The notes under the pieces were generated by a model. The model did not search any database. It had not been told where the DNA came from and was given only the letters and a program-made list of their open reading frames with translations. From Lachnospiraceae bacterium (lineage in GTDB: Bacteria; Bacillota_A; Clostridia; Lachnospirales; Lachnospiraceae), in contig JAGAUD010000012.1 in assembly GCA_017620975.1 (NCBI GenBank), positions 1 to 64,000 on the forward strand: DNA of 64,000 nucleotides. The letters are read 5' to 3'. The first letter of the stretch is position 1. The number at the start of each line of letters is the position of its first letter. The translations under genes were made by a program, and so were the position numbers. Of this stretch, positions 16,701-25,324 are shown piece after piece.

Positions 16701-17588
16701 TTCCCTACTAAGGCTAAGAAGGGAACTGATCCTGTTGCAAGCGATTTATATAAGGCTGACAGCATTTATGTATGCAAGAACAAAGTGGCAAAGCCTACTG
16801 TATTTATTCCGGTATTCCCCGGTACCAACTGTGAATACGACAGCACCAAGGCTTTTGAAAGAGCCGGTGCTAACGTAGTGACAAGAGTATTCAAGAACCT
16901 TACAGCAGAAGATATCCGTGATTCTGTGGAAATCTTTGAGAAAGCGATCGATCAGGCACAGATCATCATGTTCCCCGGTGGATTCTCTGCCGGCGACGAA
17001 CCTGACGGAAGTGCTAAGTTCTTCGCTACTGCTTTCCAGAACGAGAAGATGAAAGAAGCAGTTATGAAGCTCTTAAATGAGAGAGATGGTCTGGCACTTG
17101 GTATCTGTAACGGTTTCCAGGCACTGATCAAGCTGGGGCTTGTACCTTACGGTGAGATTCTGGGACAAAAGGAGGATTCTCCTACCCTGACCTTCAATAC
17201 CATTAACCGCCACATCTCCAAGATGGTTTACACCAAAGTGGTATCCAATAAGTCGCCTTGGCTGCAGGGCGCAACACTTGGGGCTACCTACTGTAACCCT
17301 GCTTCTCACGGAGAAGGTCGTTTCGTAGCACCTAAGGAGTGGCTTGACAAGCTCTTTGCGAACGGTCAGGTGGCTACTCAGTATTCTGATATGGAAGGTA
17401 ACGTATCCATGGATGAAGAATATAACATCAATGGTTCTTACTGCTCCATTGAAGGTATCACTTCTCCTGACGGAAGATGCTTCGGTAAGATGGCTCACTC
17501 TGAGAGACGCGATACTGCTGTGGCTATCAATATCTATGGCGAGCAGGATATGAAGATCTTTGAATCCGGTGTAGCTTATTTTAAATAA
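13788..17588 (+). CDS. purL: Phosphoribosylformylglycinamidine synthase, single-chain form
   Basis: This enzyme converts FGAR, glutamine and ATP to FGAM. At 1266 residues it is the large one-chain form rather than the split PurS/PurL/PurQ set. It has an N-terminal PurS-like domain and the first synthetase domain, with LDTYWSDHCRHTTF near residue 222 and NETHNHPTEIEPFGGAATC. GGRTGRDGCGGATGSSK and the second synthetase lobe (GLPSIGGKDSMSGT) follow. The C-terminal glutaminase domain has VFPGTNCEYDSTKAF, MFPGGFSAGDEPDGS and the nucleophile Cys in ALGICNGFQAL. The ATG follows TTGGAGGATC. It is monocistronic here, ending in a strong hairpin, and lies apart from the purE-M-N-D genes. Confidence 0.97.
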   Translation: MGNVRRIYVEKKAPFAVKAHELQEELKNYLGINDVEAVRVFIRYDVENISDEVFAKACKTVFSEPPVDDLYEETIDIPKGSRVFSVEFLPGQFDQRADSAVQCVKFLNENEEPVIKTAVTYLLVGDISDEEFAKIKAYCINPVDSRETDLVKPETLITVYDDPADVSIFDGFCEMEEGELHKLYDSLGLAMTFKDFLHIQNYFRGDEKRDPSMTEIRVLDTYWSDHCRHTTFSTELTDVEFGEGYYRSPIETTYQSYLDTRAEIFAGRNDKFVCLMDLALMAMRKLKKDGKLADMEESDEINACSVVVPVEMDYDGEKVTEEWLVFFKNETHNHPTEIEPFGGAATCLGGAIRDPLSGRGYVYQAMRVTGAADPTVPVADTLKGKLSQKKLVRGAASGYSSYGNQIGLATGFVKEIYHPNYVAKRMEIGAVMGAAPRRNVIRETSDPGDIIILLGGRTGRDGCGGATGSSKVHTESSIETCGAEVQKGNAPTERKIQRLFRREEVSKLIKKCNDFGAGGVSVAIGELADGLTVDLDKVPKKYAGLDGTELAISESQERMAVVVDPKDVEEFLGYANEENLEAIPVAIVTEDPRLILNWRGKTIVNLKRAFLDTNGAHQETTVKVDIPSEDENYFDKWSVEEVGKQLEDGDVKAAWLALLNDLNVCSQKGLVEMFDSSIGAGSVYMPYGGKYQLTETQSMVAKLPVLKGKTDTVTMMSYGFDPYLSSWSPYHGAVYAVVESMAKIVAAGGDYSKIRFTFQEYFRRMTSDPERWSQPFAALLGAYDAQIGFGLPSIGGKDSMSGTFNDIDVPPTLVSFAVDVAKHDDIVTPELKKAGNKLVRFKIEKDDFDIPVYEAVMELYSKIHELTLDKTIVSAYALDAKGAAAALSKMAFGNKLGVTVDNEVTTDDLFANGLGDIIAEIPADKLAELDAKELDYTLIGIVTEEPAFVYGDVKITMDEALNAWTSKLEKVFPTKAKKGTDPVASDLYKADSIYVCKNKVAKPTVFIPVFPGTNCEYDSTKAFERAGANVVTRVFKNLTAEDIRDSVEIFEKAIDQAQIIMFPGGFSAGDEPDGSAKFFATAFQNEKMKEAVMKLLNERDGLALGICNGFQALIKLGLVPYGEILGQKEDSPTLTFNTINRHISKMVYTKVVSNKSPWLQGATLGATYCNPASHGEGRFVAPKEWLDKLFANGQVATQYSDMEGNVSMDEEYNINGSYCSIEGITSPDGRCFGKMAHSERRDTAVAINIYGEQDMKIFESGVAYFK

Positions 17589-17604
17589 ATAGTGGATATA
17601 TGAG

Positions 17605-17654
17605 AAAGAGACCTTGAAAAGGAGAACGAAAAATCTCCAAAAAAGGTCTCTTTT
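17605..17654 (+). terminator. Intrinsic terminator of purL
   Basis: AAAGAGACCTT (17605-17615) pairs exactly with AAGGTCTCTTT (17643-17653), with an inner GGAGA/TCTCC helix and a short T run. Confidence 0.85.
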
Positions 17655-17664
17655 AGTATTATAA

Positions 17665-18500
17665 ATTGAAAAATTGGCAGAAATGCCAAGAGCAAATATT
17701 CGATTCTATGAGTCAGAAGGGTTACTGTCCCCGGCAAGAAGCGTCAATGGTTACCGCGATTATTCTCAGGAGGATCTGGCAGTTTTAAGGAAGATTAAGC
17801 TGCTTCACTCTCTTCATATATCATTGGAAGAGATTAAGTCCTTGCATAACGGGCGGCAGGAACTTTCTGTGGCTTTGGAACAGCAGATCAAGCAGCTTTC
17901 TTCTGACAAGGAGGATCTGGATAGGACACAGATTGTCTGTGAAATAATGTATAGGGACGGGACACAATATGAAAGCTTGGACGCGGAAAAGTACCTGTCA
18001 AATTTCAAGTATTGTGTAAATACCCATACAATAACTGTGGATGATGATAAATTTTCTTGGGAGACATATTGGGATACCAGAGAGGCTTATGAGGATACCC
18101 TGCCTAAAATACAAGCACCATGGAGACGTTTTTTTGCAAGAACACTGGATGAAGCATTTTATTCCGTGATCTGGTCCAGTTTTCTGATTTTGGCATTGGA
18201 TATGAATCTACTGAACAGAAGCTCCGCGGTGCCTGGAAATCTGATTCCCGCCTGATTCTGAAGGATGAACGCGCCTTTCGAACAGTGGTGTATCTTGGGG
18301 TGCGTGCACTGCTGGCAGGAGTAGTGCTTCTTGCCAATGACATAGCACAGATCCCGCTTCATTGCGGGAATCTTACCATTCCCCAGTTTTGTCAAAATTA
18401 CCGGGTGTTGGCTGCCTATTATGGGGTGGAATCCGGTTATACATTGACAAATAACGGTGAATGGAGCCCGAATATAAATAAAGGATTGTATCCTTTGCAT
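17665..18500 (+). pseudogene. Decayed MerR-RDD-type regulator
   Basis: The frame from about 17665 reads like a MerR DNA-binding head (PRANIRFYESEGLLSPARS, then NGYRDYSQEDLAVLRKIKLL). A linker and the start of a membrane domain follow (APWRRFFARTLDEAFYSVIW), then a stop at 18255. An in-frame TAA at 17662 replaces the expected first residues, and no promoter or ribosome site follows the purL terminator. A shifted frame from about 18203 resumes with LILKDERAFRTVVYLGVRAL and AAYYGVESGYTLTNNGEW, which I recall as the C-terminal part of the same MerR/RDD proteins. The middle RDD membrane segment is missing. The gene therefore appears to have lost its start, carry an internal deletion with frameshift, and be non-functional. 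Confidence 0.7.
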
Positions 18501-18619
18501 GGGCCGGATTGCTTCCTGCATTTATCTTTTCTTCCATCTGTATCCCGGTGGTTTCGCTTATAACAGCATCGCCGTCTAAGGAGATTGAGGAGGATTTTGG
18601 AGCAGTCAGGGCAAGATAA
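18491..18619 (+). pseudogene. C-terminal remnant resembling a sodium:solute symporter
   Basis: In a third frame, directly after the MerR-RDD relic, 38 codons from 18503 read AGLLPAFIFSSICIPVVSLI then TASPSKEIEEDFGAVRAR before a stop. One hydrophobic helix followed by a short Pro-Ser-Lys and acidic tail is the usual end of SSF-family transporters, such as a PVVSLLT-type ending. Nothing of the rest of such a gene is present. Homology is by pattern memory only. Confidence 0.35.
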
Positions 18620-18626
18620 ATACATA

Positions 18627-18667
18627 ATCCCACTATTTGCGAAATGTGCAGATAGTGGGATTTTTTT
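18627..18667 (+). terminator. Intrinsic terminator between gene relics and alaX
   Basis: ATCCCACTAT (18627-18636) pairs with ATAGTGGGAT (18652-18661), followed by six T on the + strand. It overlaps the alaX stop codon. On the minus strand the hairpin lacks a T run. Confidence 0.75.
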
Positions 18668-19844
18668 ACGAAAAATTGAACAAAGCTTTTAAAGCGCAAT
18701 ACATGCTTTTCTGAGAAGCCTTAACACTTCCTTGAACCATAGGCGCTGTCCCACCGCCCTTAGCTCCAAGCTGTTCCCGAAGCAGTGCCGCTGCCTTGCG
18801 GCAATCCAGAGAGCAACTTCCTATAATAAAACGATACCCCTCAATATCATTACCGGAAAAGACACAGCAATATCCCTTATATTTCTCGCATAGAGAATTT
18901 ACCGTATTGCGCAGTGCGATATTGTCCAGTTCCCCGGTAAAAAGAACCACATTATCCTGCTCATCCGGTGAGGGCAGAAGAGCAGTCTGCATGGAAAGTA
19001 AATCTGCCTGCAGTTCATTGGCACGTTCTTTCAGTCTAAGTGCTTCATCCTTTAAACGAACAACAGCTTCAGCCACAGCATCCTGCTTAGCAGACAAAAG
19101 TGCTGAAATCGCCGCTACACTGTGCTGATGCATTGAAAATTCCCTAAGCGCTCTTTCTCCGCACAAAATGTTGACCCGCACGCCGCCGCGGTGGCTCTGC
19201 AGCCCCGTGACCTTCAAAATCCCAATCTGTCCGGTGGTCTCTACATGAGGTGCGCAGCAGGCACAGATATCTATACCGGGAATCTCTACAATTCTCACAT
19301 CCCCTGTAAGCTCGATTTTGCTGCGATACTCCATTGTGTCCAAAACCTCTTTTGTTGGAAAAGATACATTTACAGGAAGGTTCTGCCAGATAACCTGATT
19401 GGCTGCAAGTTCAATTTCTCTCATCTGTTCCAGCGTAAGGCTGCCGTTAAAATCCAGAGTCACTTCTTCTTTTCCCAGATGAAATCCCACATTGTCATAG
19501 CCAAAGCGGGCATGCACCAGGCCGGATACGATGTGTTCACCGGAATGCTGCTGCATATAATCAAAGCGCTGTGCCCAGTCAACGTGACCATGAACAGTAC
19601 TGCCTGTTTCCAGAGGCTTGGGCAGATAATGATAGATTATATCATTTTTGATCTGCACATCCAGTACTTCCAGACCTTCGAGGGTTCCTTTGTCAGCACC
19701 TTGTCCGCCTTCTTCCGGGAAAAAAGCTGTTTTGTCCAGAGTAATACGGCAGCGGCCATCGGGCTCCGGTGTGCAGTCTGTTACGATTGCTTCAAAATCT
19801 ATGATATGTGTATCTTGATAAAAAAGTTTTTCCATAATTAACAT
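18666..19844 (-). CDS. alaX: Alanyl-tRNA editing protein AlaX-L
   Basis: AlaX proteins remove serine or glycine wrongly attached to tRNA-Ala in the cytosol. The 392-residue chain matches the long AlaX form. A beta-barrel start with FFPEEGGQGADKGTL precedes the zinc-binding QQHSGEHIVSGLVH (HxxxH), and CACCAPHVETTGQIGILKV supplies the remaining ligands. A coiled linker near 240-275 leads to a DHHA1-like end (CVFSGNDIEGYRF, GAKGGGTAPMVQGS). The start at 19844 follows AAGGGAAAC; an internal ATG nine bases on (19835) is an alternative. It is the only minus-strand gene in the first 42 kb and stands alone. Confidence 0.9.
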   Translation of the reverse strand: MLIMEKLFYQDTHIIDFEAIVTDCTPEPDGRCRITLDKTAFFPEEGGQGADKGTLEGLEVLDVQIKNDIIYHYLPKPLETGSTVHGHVDWAQRFDYMQQHSGEHIVSGLVHARFGYDNVGFHLGKEEVTLDFNGSLTLEQMREIELAANQVIWQNLPVNVSFPTKEVLDTMEYRSKIELTGDVRIVEIPGIDICACCAPHVETTGQIGILKVTGLQSHRGGVRVNILCGERALREFSMHQHSVAAISALLSAKQDAVAEAVVRLKDEALRLKERANELQADLLSMQTALLPSPDEQDNVVLFTGELDNIALRNTVNSLCEKYKGYCCVFSGNDIEGYRFIIGSCSLDCRKAAALLREQLGAKGGGTAPMVQGSVKASQKSMYCALKALFNFS

Positions 19845-20042
19845 TGTTTCCCTTCTACTGTGTTAGCACAGTTTTAATAACACCTTTCAAACATTTTATC
19901 ATATTTAAAGAATTAAGAAAACAATTTTTCCATGCATTCATACGGCCTGTTTTGTGCAGTATAACAGTTGAAACTACATTTTTTCCAAAGCAATTCACAA
20001 GCCACATAAATATTTTGGCAAATTTTTCGTGGTTTCCCAGTC

Positions 20043-20071
20043 TTGTCGCAAAAAATAAACTGTGCTATAAT
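20043..20071 (+). promoter_or_regulatory. Promoter of carAB
   Basis: TTGTCG (20043-20048), 17 bases, TATAAT (20066-20071), about 70 bases before carA. No attenuator hairpin or PyrR-type anti-antiterminator is obvious in the leader. Confidence 0.65.
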
Positions 20072-20142
20072 AAACCGATTTAAGTAAGAAGCAAGCAATT
20101 GAAGATAAAACACTCGTCTAAAGCGAAGAATGTGAGGTAATT

Positions 20143-21327
20143 ATGAAAGCATTTTTAGTATTAGAGGACGGCACGGTGTTTGAAGGTACACACATCGGTG
20201 TCGACAAAGAAGTTATTAGTGAGATCGTATTTAACACGTCTATGGCAGGATATCTTGAAGTATTGACAGATCCGTCCTATGCAGGGCAAGCTGTTTGCAT
20301 GACCTATCCCCTGATTGGTAATTATGGTATTTGTAAAGAAGACATGGAATCTTTAAAACCGTGGCCTGATGGCTTCATTGTCAGAGAACTCTCCCGAATT
20401 CCCAGCAATTTCCGTTGCGATATGACTATCCAGCAATTTTTAGAAGAGAATAATGTTCCGGGTATTGCAGGAATTGATACCAGAGCGCTGACGAAGATCT
20501 TACGTGAAAAGGGTACCATGAACGGTATGATTACTACAAACGAGAATTTCGATTTAGATGAGGTGATTCCCAAGCTGAAAAAATATACCACAGGAAAAGT
20601 GGTCGAGAAAGTAAGCTGTACGAAGAAATACACGGTAGCCGCCAGAACCTTAGAAGAGAATGGTCCGCTGTCCGGTTCGTCAAGCTTCGATAAAGAAGCT
20701 TATGCACGCGGAGAGAGAGAAAAGAAGCCTTCTCTGGTACAGGAATCTAATGGCGCAGGTTTGAAAGTAGCGCTGATGGATTTTGGGGCTAAGAAAAATA
20801 TCGCAGATTCCCTGGCAGCCAGAGGCTGCGAAGTGACAGTTTATCCCGCGCTAACAACTGCTGAAGAAATCATTGCAGATTACCCCGATGGCATTATGCT
20901 GAGCAATGGTCCCGGAGATCCCAAAGAATGTACTTCTATTATAGAAGAAATCAAAAAGCTATATGCAACAAATATCCCCATTTTTGCAATCTGTCTGGGA
21001 CATCAGCTCATGGCCTTAGCTAACGGTGCAGATACGTATAAAATGAAATACGGTCACAGAGGCGGCAATCATCCGGTAAAGGATCTGGCTACCGGAAGAG
21101 TCTATATTTCTTCTCAGAACCATGGATACGTAGTAGATACCGATAATCTTGATCCGGCTGTGGCTGTGCCTGCTTTTGTGAATGTTAATGATGGTACCAA
21201 CGAGGGACTGAGCTATACCGGCAAAAATATCTTTACCGTACAGTTCCATCCGGAAGCATGTCCCGGTCCCCAGGACTCCGGATATTTATTTGACAGATTT
21301 ATCAATATGATGAAGGGAGAGAAATAA
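20143..21327 (+). CDS. carA: Carbamoyl-phosphate synthase small subunit
   Basis: CarA hydrolyses glutamine and channels ammonia to CarB for carbamoyl phosphate, the precursor of pyrimidines and arginine. The 394-residue protein has the N-terminal CPSase domain (VFEGTHIGVDKEVISEIVFN, TSMAGYLEVLTDPSYAGQ). The class I glutaminase domain carries MLSNGPGDPKEC, the nucleophile Cys in IFAICLGHQLMA, and the His-Glu pair in VQFHPEACPG. The ATG follows GTGAGG. Its stop is one base before the carB start, so the subunits are made from one transcript. No other pyr or arg genes adjoin except argS further on. Confidence 0.96.
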   Translation: MKAFLVLEDGTVFEGTHIGVDKEVISEIVFNTSMAGYLEVLTDPSYAGQAVCMTYPLIGNYGICKEDMESLKPWPDGFIVRELSRIPSNFRCDMTIQQFLEENNVPGIAGIDTRALTKILREKGTMNGMITTNENFDLDEVIPKLKKYTTGKVVEKVSCTKKYTVAARTLEENGPLSGSSSFDKEAYARGEREKKPSLVQESNGAGLKVALMDFGAKKNIADSLAARGCEVTVYPALTTAEEIIADYPDGIMLSNGPGDPKECTSIIEEIKKLYATNIPIFAICLGHQLMALANGADTYKMKYGHRGGNHPVKDLATGRVYISSQNHGYVVDTDNLDPAVAVPAFVNVNDGTNEGLSYTGKNIFTVQFHPEACPGPQDSGYLFDRFINMMKGEK

Positions 21328-21328
21328 G

Positions 21329-24300
21329 ATGCCTAAGAATCCAAATGTAAAAAGAGTAATGGTAATCGGTTCCGGCCCTATTGTCATCGGCCAGGCCGCA
21401 GAGTTTGACTATGCAGGGACCCAGGCATGCCGCTCCCTGAAGGAAGAAGGGGTAGAGGTTATTCTGGTCAATTCCAACCCTGCCACCATCATGACGGATA
21501 AAGACATTGCTGATAAAGTATATATTGAACCACTGACTGTAAAAGTACTGCAGCAGATTATTGAAAAGGAGAAGCCGGACAGCATCCTGCCTACGTTGGG
21601 AGGCCAGGCCGGACTGAATCTTGGAATGGAGCTGGAAGAATCCGGTTTTCTGGCTGATCACGGTGTAACCTTGCTGGGAGCGACTGCGGCTTCCATCCGT
21701 AATGCAGAAGGCCGTCAGGAATTTAAAGACCTGATGGAGCGTATTGGTGAACCCTGTGCTGCATCGAAAGTGGTAGAAAATGTGGAAGACGGTATTGAAT
21801 TTACCAATTCCATCGGATACCCTGTCGTACTGCGTCCTGCTTATACACTGGGTGGTTCCGGCGGTGGTATTGCCCACAACCAGATAGAACTGGAGGAAAT
21901 ACTGGAAAACGGTCTGCGTCTGTCCCGTGTAGGCCAGGTTCTGGTAGAACGCTGTATCGCAGGCTGGAAAGAAATCGAGTATGAAGTAATGCGCGACAGT
22001 GCCGGCAACTGCATCACCGTCTGCAACATGGAAAATATCGACCCTGTAGGTGTGCATACCGGCGATAGTATCGTAGTGGCACCATCCCAGACCTTGAGTG
22101 ATAAAGAGTACCAGATGCTGCGTACCTCTGCACTGAAAATTATCAACGAGCTGAAGATCATCGGCGGATGTAACGTACAGTTTGCTTTGCATCCTACCAG
22201 CTTTGAATACTGTGTCATCGAGGTAAATCCACGTGTAAGCCGTTCTTCTGCGCTGGCTTCCAAGGCTACCGGTTATCCCATTGCCAAAGTAACTGCCAAG
22301 ATTGCACTGGGCTACACTCTGGATGAAATCAAGAACGCCATTACCGGCAAGACTTATGCAAGCTTTGAGCCTGCTCTGGATTACTGTGTTGTCAAGATTC
22401 CCAGACTGCCTTTTGATAAATTCATCACAGCCAAGAGAACTCTGACCACACAGATGAAGGCAACCGGTGAAGTTATGAGTATCTGCAATAACTTCGAAGG
22501 TGCCCTGATGAAAGCCATCCGTTCTCTGGAACAGCATGTAGACTGCTTAAGAAGCTATGATTTTACTGCACTGAATGCAGAAGAACTGAAAGAGCGCTTG
22601 AAGATTGTAGATGATCAGCGTATCTATGTAATTGCAGAAGCCATCAGAAAAGGTGTCAGCTACGAAGATATTCACGACATTACACAGATTGATGTCTGGT
22701 TCATTGATAAAATCGCCATTCTGGTGGAGATGGAAGCTGCTTTGGAGAGTCAGCCCCTTACCGTCGAGCTTCTGAAAGAAGCAAAGAGACTGGAATTCCC
22801 CGATAATGCCATTGCCGGACTGACAGGAAAGAAAGAAGAAGAAATCAAACAGATGCGTTACGACAACGGTATCGTAGCTGTTTATAAAATGGTAGATACC
22901 TGTGCCGCAGAATTTGCAGCATCTACTCCTTATTATTACTCCGTATATGGCGGAGAATGCGAAGCCAAAGAGACAAAAGACCGCAAGAAAGTACTGGTAT
23001 TGGGTTCCGGCCCTATCCGTATCGGTCAGGGTATTGAGTTCGACTACTGTTCAGTACATGCTACCTGGGCTTTCTCCAAGGCAGGGTACGAGACCATTAT
23101 CATCAACAACAACCCGGAGACTGTAAGTACTGACTTTGATATCGCAGATAAGCTGTACTTTGAACCTTTGACAGCAGAGGACGTGGAATCCATCGTCAAC
23201 ATCGAGAAACCTGACGGAGCAGTGGTACAGTTCGGCGGTCAGACTGCTATCAAACTTACTGAGCATTTGATGAAGATGGGTGTGCCTATTTTGGGAACCA
23301 AGGCTGAGGACGTAGACGCAGCTGAGGACAGAGAGTTGTTCGACAAGATTCTGGAACAGACCAAGATTCCACGTGCGGCAGGCGGAACCGTATATACTGC
23401 CGAAGAAGCGAAAGAAGTAGCCAACAGACTGGGCTATCCTGTTCTGGTAAGACCTTCCTACGTACTGGGCGGTCAGGGGATGCAGATTGCTATTTCCGAC
23501 CAGGAAATCGAAGAGTTCATGGCTATCATCAACCGTATTGCCCAGGATCATCCTATCCTGGTAGACAAATACCTTCAGGGCAAGGAAATCGAAGTAGATG
23601 CCGTATGTGACGGTGAAGACATCCTCATTCCGGGTATTATGGAGCATGTCGAGAGAACAGGTGTCCACTCCGGAGACAGTATCTCTGTATATCCTGCACC
23701 TACCATCGGTAAGCTGATAAAAGATAAGATTGCAGACTATACCAAGAGACTGGCAACAGCCCTCCACGTAAAAGGCCTGATCAATATCCAGTTTATCGCT
23801 ATCGATGAGGATGTATATGTCATTGAGGTAAATCCACGTTCCTCTCGTACCGTACCTTACATCAGCAAAGTAACAGGTATCCCAATCGTGGATCTTGCTA
23901 CAGAAGTCATCCTGGGCAAGACCATCAAGGAACTGGGTTACAAACCGGGTCTGCAGCCTGAGGCAGAATACTATGCCATCAAGATGCCGGTATTCTCTTT
24001 CGAGAAGATTCGCGGTGCTGAAATCAGCCTTGGACCGGAAATGAAGTCTACCGGTGAGTGTCTTGGTATTGCCAAGACCTTCCATGAAGCGCTGTACAAA
24101 GCTTTCCTGGGAGCCGGTGTGAACCTGCCTAAATATAAGAATATGATTATCACCGTCAAAGATGCCGACAAAGGCGAGGCAATCCAGATTGCAAGACGGT
24201 TTGAAAAACTGGGCTATACCATCTATGCGACCAGAAGTACCGCAGCAGCTTTGAATGAAGCCGGTGTAAAAGCGCGTAAGGTCAACAAGATTACTCAGGA

Positions 24301-24523
24301 ATCTCCTACGGTAATGGATCTGATCTTAGGTCACAGAATCGACCTTGTCATCGATACCCCTACTCAGGGACGTGATAAGTCAAGAGACGGTTTCCTGATC
24401 AGGCGTACCGCTATCGAGACAGGTGTCAACTGCCTTACATCCCTGGATACCGCCAGAGCATTGGCCACCAGCCTGGAGAATGCAAGTAATCAGCTGACGC
24501 TGATAGATGTGGCTTCCCTATAG
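21329..24523 (+). CDS. carB: Carbamoyl-phosphate synthase large subunit
   Basis: CarB (1064 residues) makes carbamoyl phosphate from bicarbonate, ammonia and two ATP. It shows the internal duplication of the family. The first half begins with VIGSGPIVIGQAAEFDYAGTQ and holds LRPAYTLGGSGGGIAHN; the second half begins VLGSGPIRIGQGIEFDYCSVH and has VRPSYVLGGQGMQIA. Metal-binding VIEVNPRVSRSSALASK and VIEVNPRSSRTVPYISK lie in the matching places. The C-terminal allosteric domain follows from about residue 930, with IDLVIDTPTQGRDKSRDGF. Length and order are normal. It is one base from carA. Confidence 0.97.
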   Translation: MPKNPNVKRVMVIGSGPIVIGQAAEFDYAGTQACRSLKEEGVEVILVNSNPATIMTDKDIADKVYIEPLTVKVLQQIIEKEKPDSILPTLGGQAGLNLGMELEESGFLADHGVTLLGATAASIRNAEGRQEFKDLMERIGEPCAASKVVENVEDGIEFTNSIGYPVVLRPAYTLGGSGGGIAHNQIELEEILENGLRLSRVGQVLVERCIAGWKEIEYEVMRDSAGNCITVCNMENIDPVGVHTGDSIVVAPSQTLSDKEYQMLRTSALKIINELKIIGGCNVQFALHPTSFEYCVIEVNPRVSRSSALASKATGYPIAKVTAKIALGYTLDEIKNAITGKTYASFEPALDYCVVKIPRLPFDKFITAKRTLTTQMKATGEVMSICNNFEGALMKAIRSLEQHVDCLRSYDFTALNAEELKERLKIVDDQRIYVIAEAIRKGVSYEDIHDITQIDVWFIDKIAILVEMEAALESQPLTVELLKEAKRLEFPDNAIAGLTGKKEEEIKQMRYDNGIVAVYKMVDTCAAEFAASTPYYYSVYGGECEAKETKDRKKVLVLGSGPIRIGQGIEFDYCSVHATWAFSKAGYETIIINNNPETVSTDFDIADKLYFEPLTAEDVESIVNIEKPDGAVVQFGGQTAIKLTEHLMKMGVPILGTKAEDVDAAEDRELFDKILEQTKIPRAAGGTVYTAEEAKEVANRLGYPVLVRPSYVLGGQGMQIAISDQEIEEFMAIINRIAQDHPILVDKYLQGKEIEVDAVCDGEDILIPGIMEHVERTGVHSGDSISVYPAPTIGKLIKDKIADYTKRLATALHVKGLINIQFIAIDEDVYVIEVNPRSSRTVPYISKVTGIPIVDLATEVILGKTIKELGYKPGLQPEAEYYAIKMPVFSFEKIRGAEISLGPEMKSTGECLGIAKTFHEALYKAFLGAGVNLPKYKNMIITVKDADKGEAIQIARRFEKLGYTIYATRSTAAALNEAGVKARKVNKITQESPTVMDLILGHRIDLVIDTPTQGRDKSRDGFLIRRTAIETGVNCLTSLDTARALATSLENASNQLTLIDVASL

Positions 24524-24574
24524 CTTTCTGTTCCGCTGTTTTGGAATCTCGCAGAGTGGAAAATCTCCTGCCAA

Positions 24575-24604
24575 TTGTATGAATTCCACAATATGGCATA
24601 TACT
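24575..24604 (+). promoter_or_regulatory. Probable promoter of the superoxide dismutase gene
   Basis: TTGTAT (24575-24580), 18 bases, TATACT (24599-24604). A small ATTGT/ACAAT inverted repeat lies over the -35 and spacer. Confidence 0.5.
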
Positions 24605-24635
24605 ATGAATGACTGATATATAAAAGGAGGCGCTT

Positions 24636-25274
24636 ATGCGAGACGAAATTTATCCCTTTGTGGTAAAGCCATTACCATATGAATATGATGCCCTGACGCC
24701 TGTTCTGGATGCTACCACTTTGATGTTTCACCATGATAAGCACTATAAGACGTATGTAGATAATCTGAACAGTGTTTTGGCTGATTACCCTCAGCTGCAG
24801 AAAATGAGTCTGAAGCAATTGCTGACAAATACTGAAAATCTCCCGGCAGCTGCACGAACGCCCATCATCAATAATGGCGGCGGTGTATTTAACCATGAGC
24901 TTTATTTTGATGCCATGAAATGCCCGGTAGGTCAGGAGCCTACAGGGGAACTTTTAAAGGCGCTTGAGCGGGATTTCGGCTCTATGATACAATGGAAAGA
25001 AAAGATGAAACAGGCAGCGGTCGGCAAGTTTGGCTCCGGCTGGGCGTGGCTTCTGTCTGATGAAAACGGAATCCTGACCATTCAGCAGACTGCTAATCAG
25101 GATGTACCGGACCTGAATGTTTACACCCCTATTTTCCTGATAGATGTGTGGGAACATGCCTATTATCTTCAGTATCAGAATCGCAGACCGGAATATGTGG
25201 ACGGCTGGTTCCAGCTTATCAATTGGAAAAAAGCTGCCAGAAGATATGAAGAAGTCATTGCCGGTAAACAGTAA
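24636..25274 (+). CDS. Superoxide dismutase, Fe/Mn family
   Basis: The 212-residue enzyme converts superoxide to oxygen and peroxide in the cytosol. All four metal ligands are in place: His32 in LMFHHDKHYKTYV, the His of GGGVFNHELYF, and Asp and His of LIDVWEHAYYLQY. GKFGSGWAWLL is the family's second-helix signature. The sequence does not let me decide between iron and manganese. The ATG follows AAAGGAGGCG. There is no signal peptide. The gene is alone, 50 bases before queH. Superoxide dismutase in a strict anaerobe points to defence against passing oxygen. Confidence 0.93.
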   Translation: MRDEIYPFVVKPLPYEYDALTPVLDATTLMFHHDKHYKTYVDNLNSVLADYPQLQKMSLKQLLTNTENLPAAARTPIINNGGGVFNHELYFDAMKCPVGQEPTGELLKALERDFGSMIQWKEKMKQAAVGKFGSGWAWLLSDENGILTIQQTANQDVPDLNVYTPIFLIDVWEHAYYLQYQNRRPEYVDGWFQLINWKKAARRYEEVIAGKQ

Positions 25275-25324
25275 AATGTGATATCGTTTGTAAAAGTACT
25301 GTGATTAAGATGGAGACTGACTAA

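Noticed and set aside
17605..17654. Inverted repeat end of an insertion sequence beside the relics
   Set aside because: It is a normal purL terminator with T run; no transposase fragments or target duplications were seen.
21302..24085. Long minus-strand frames opposite carB
   Set aside because: No ribosome sites or protein-like composition; shadows of the duplicated carB sequence.
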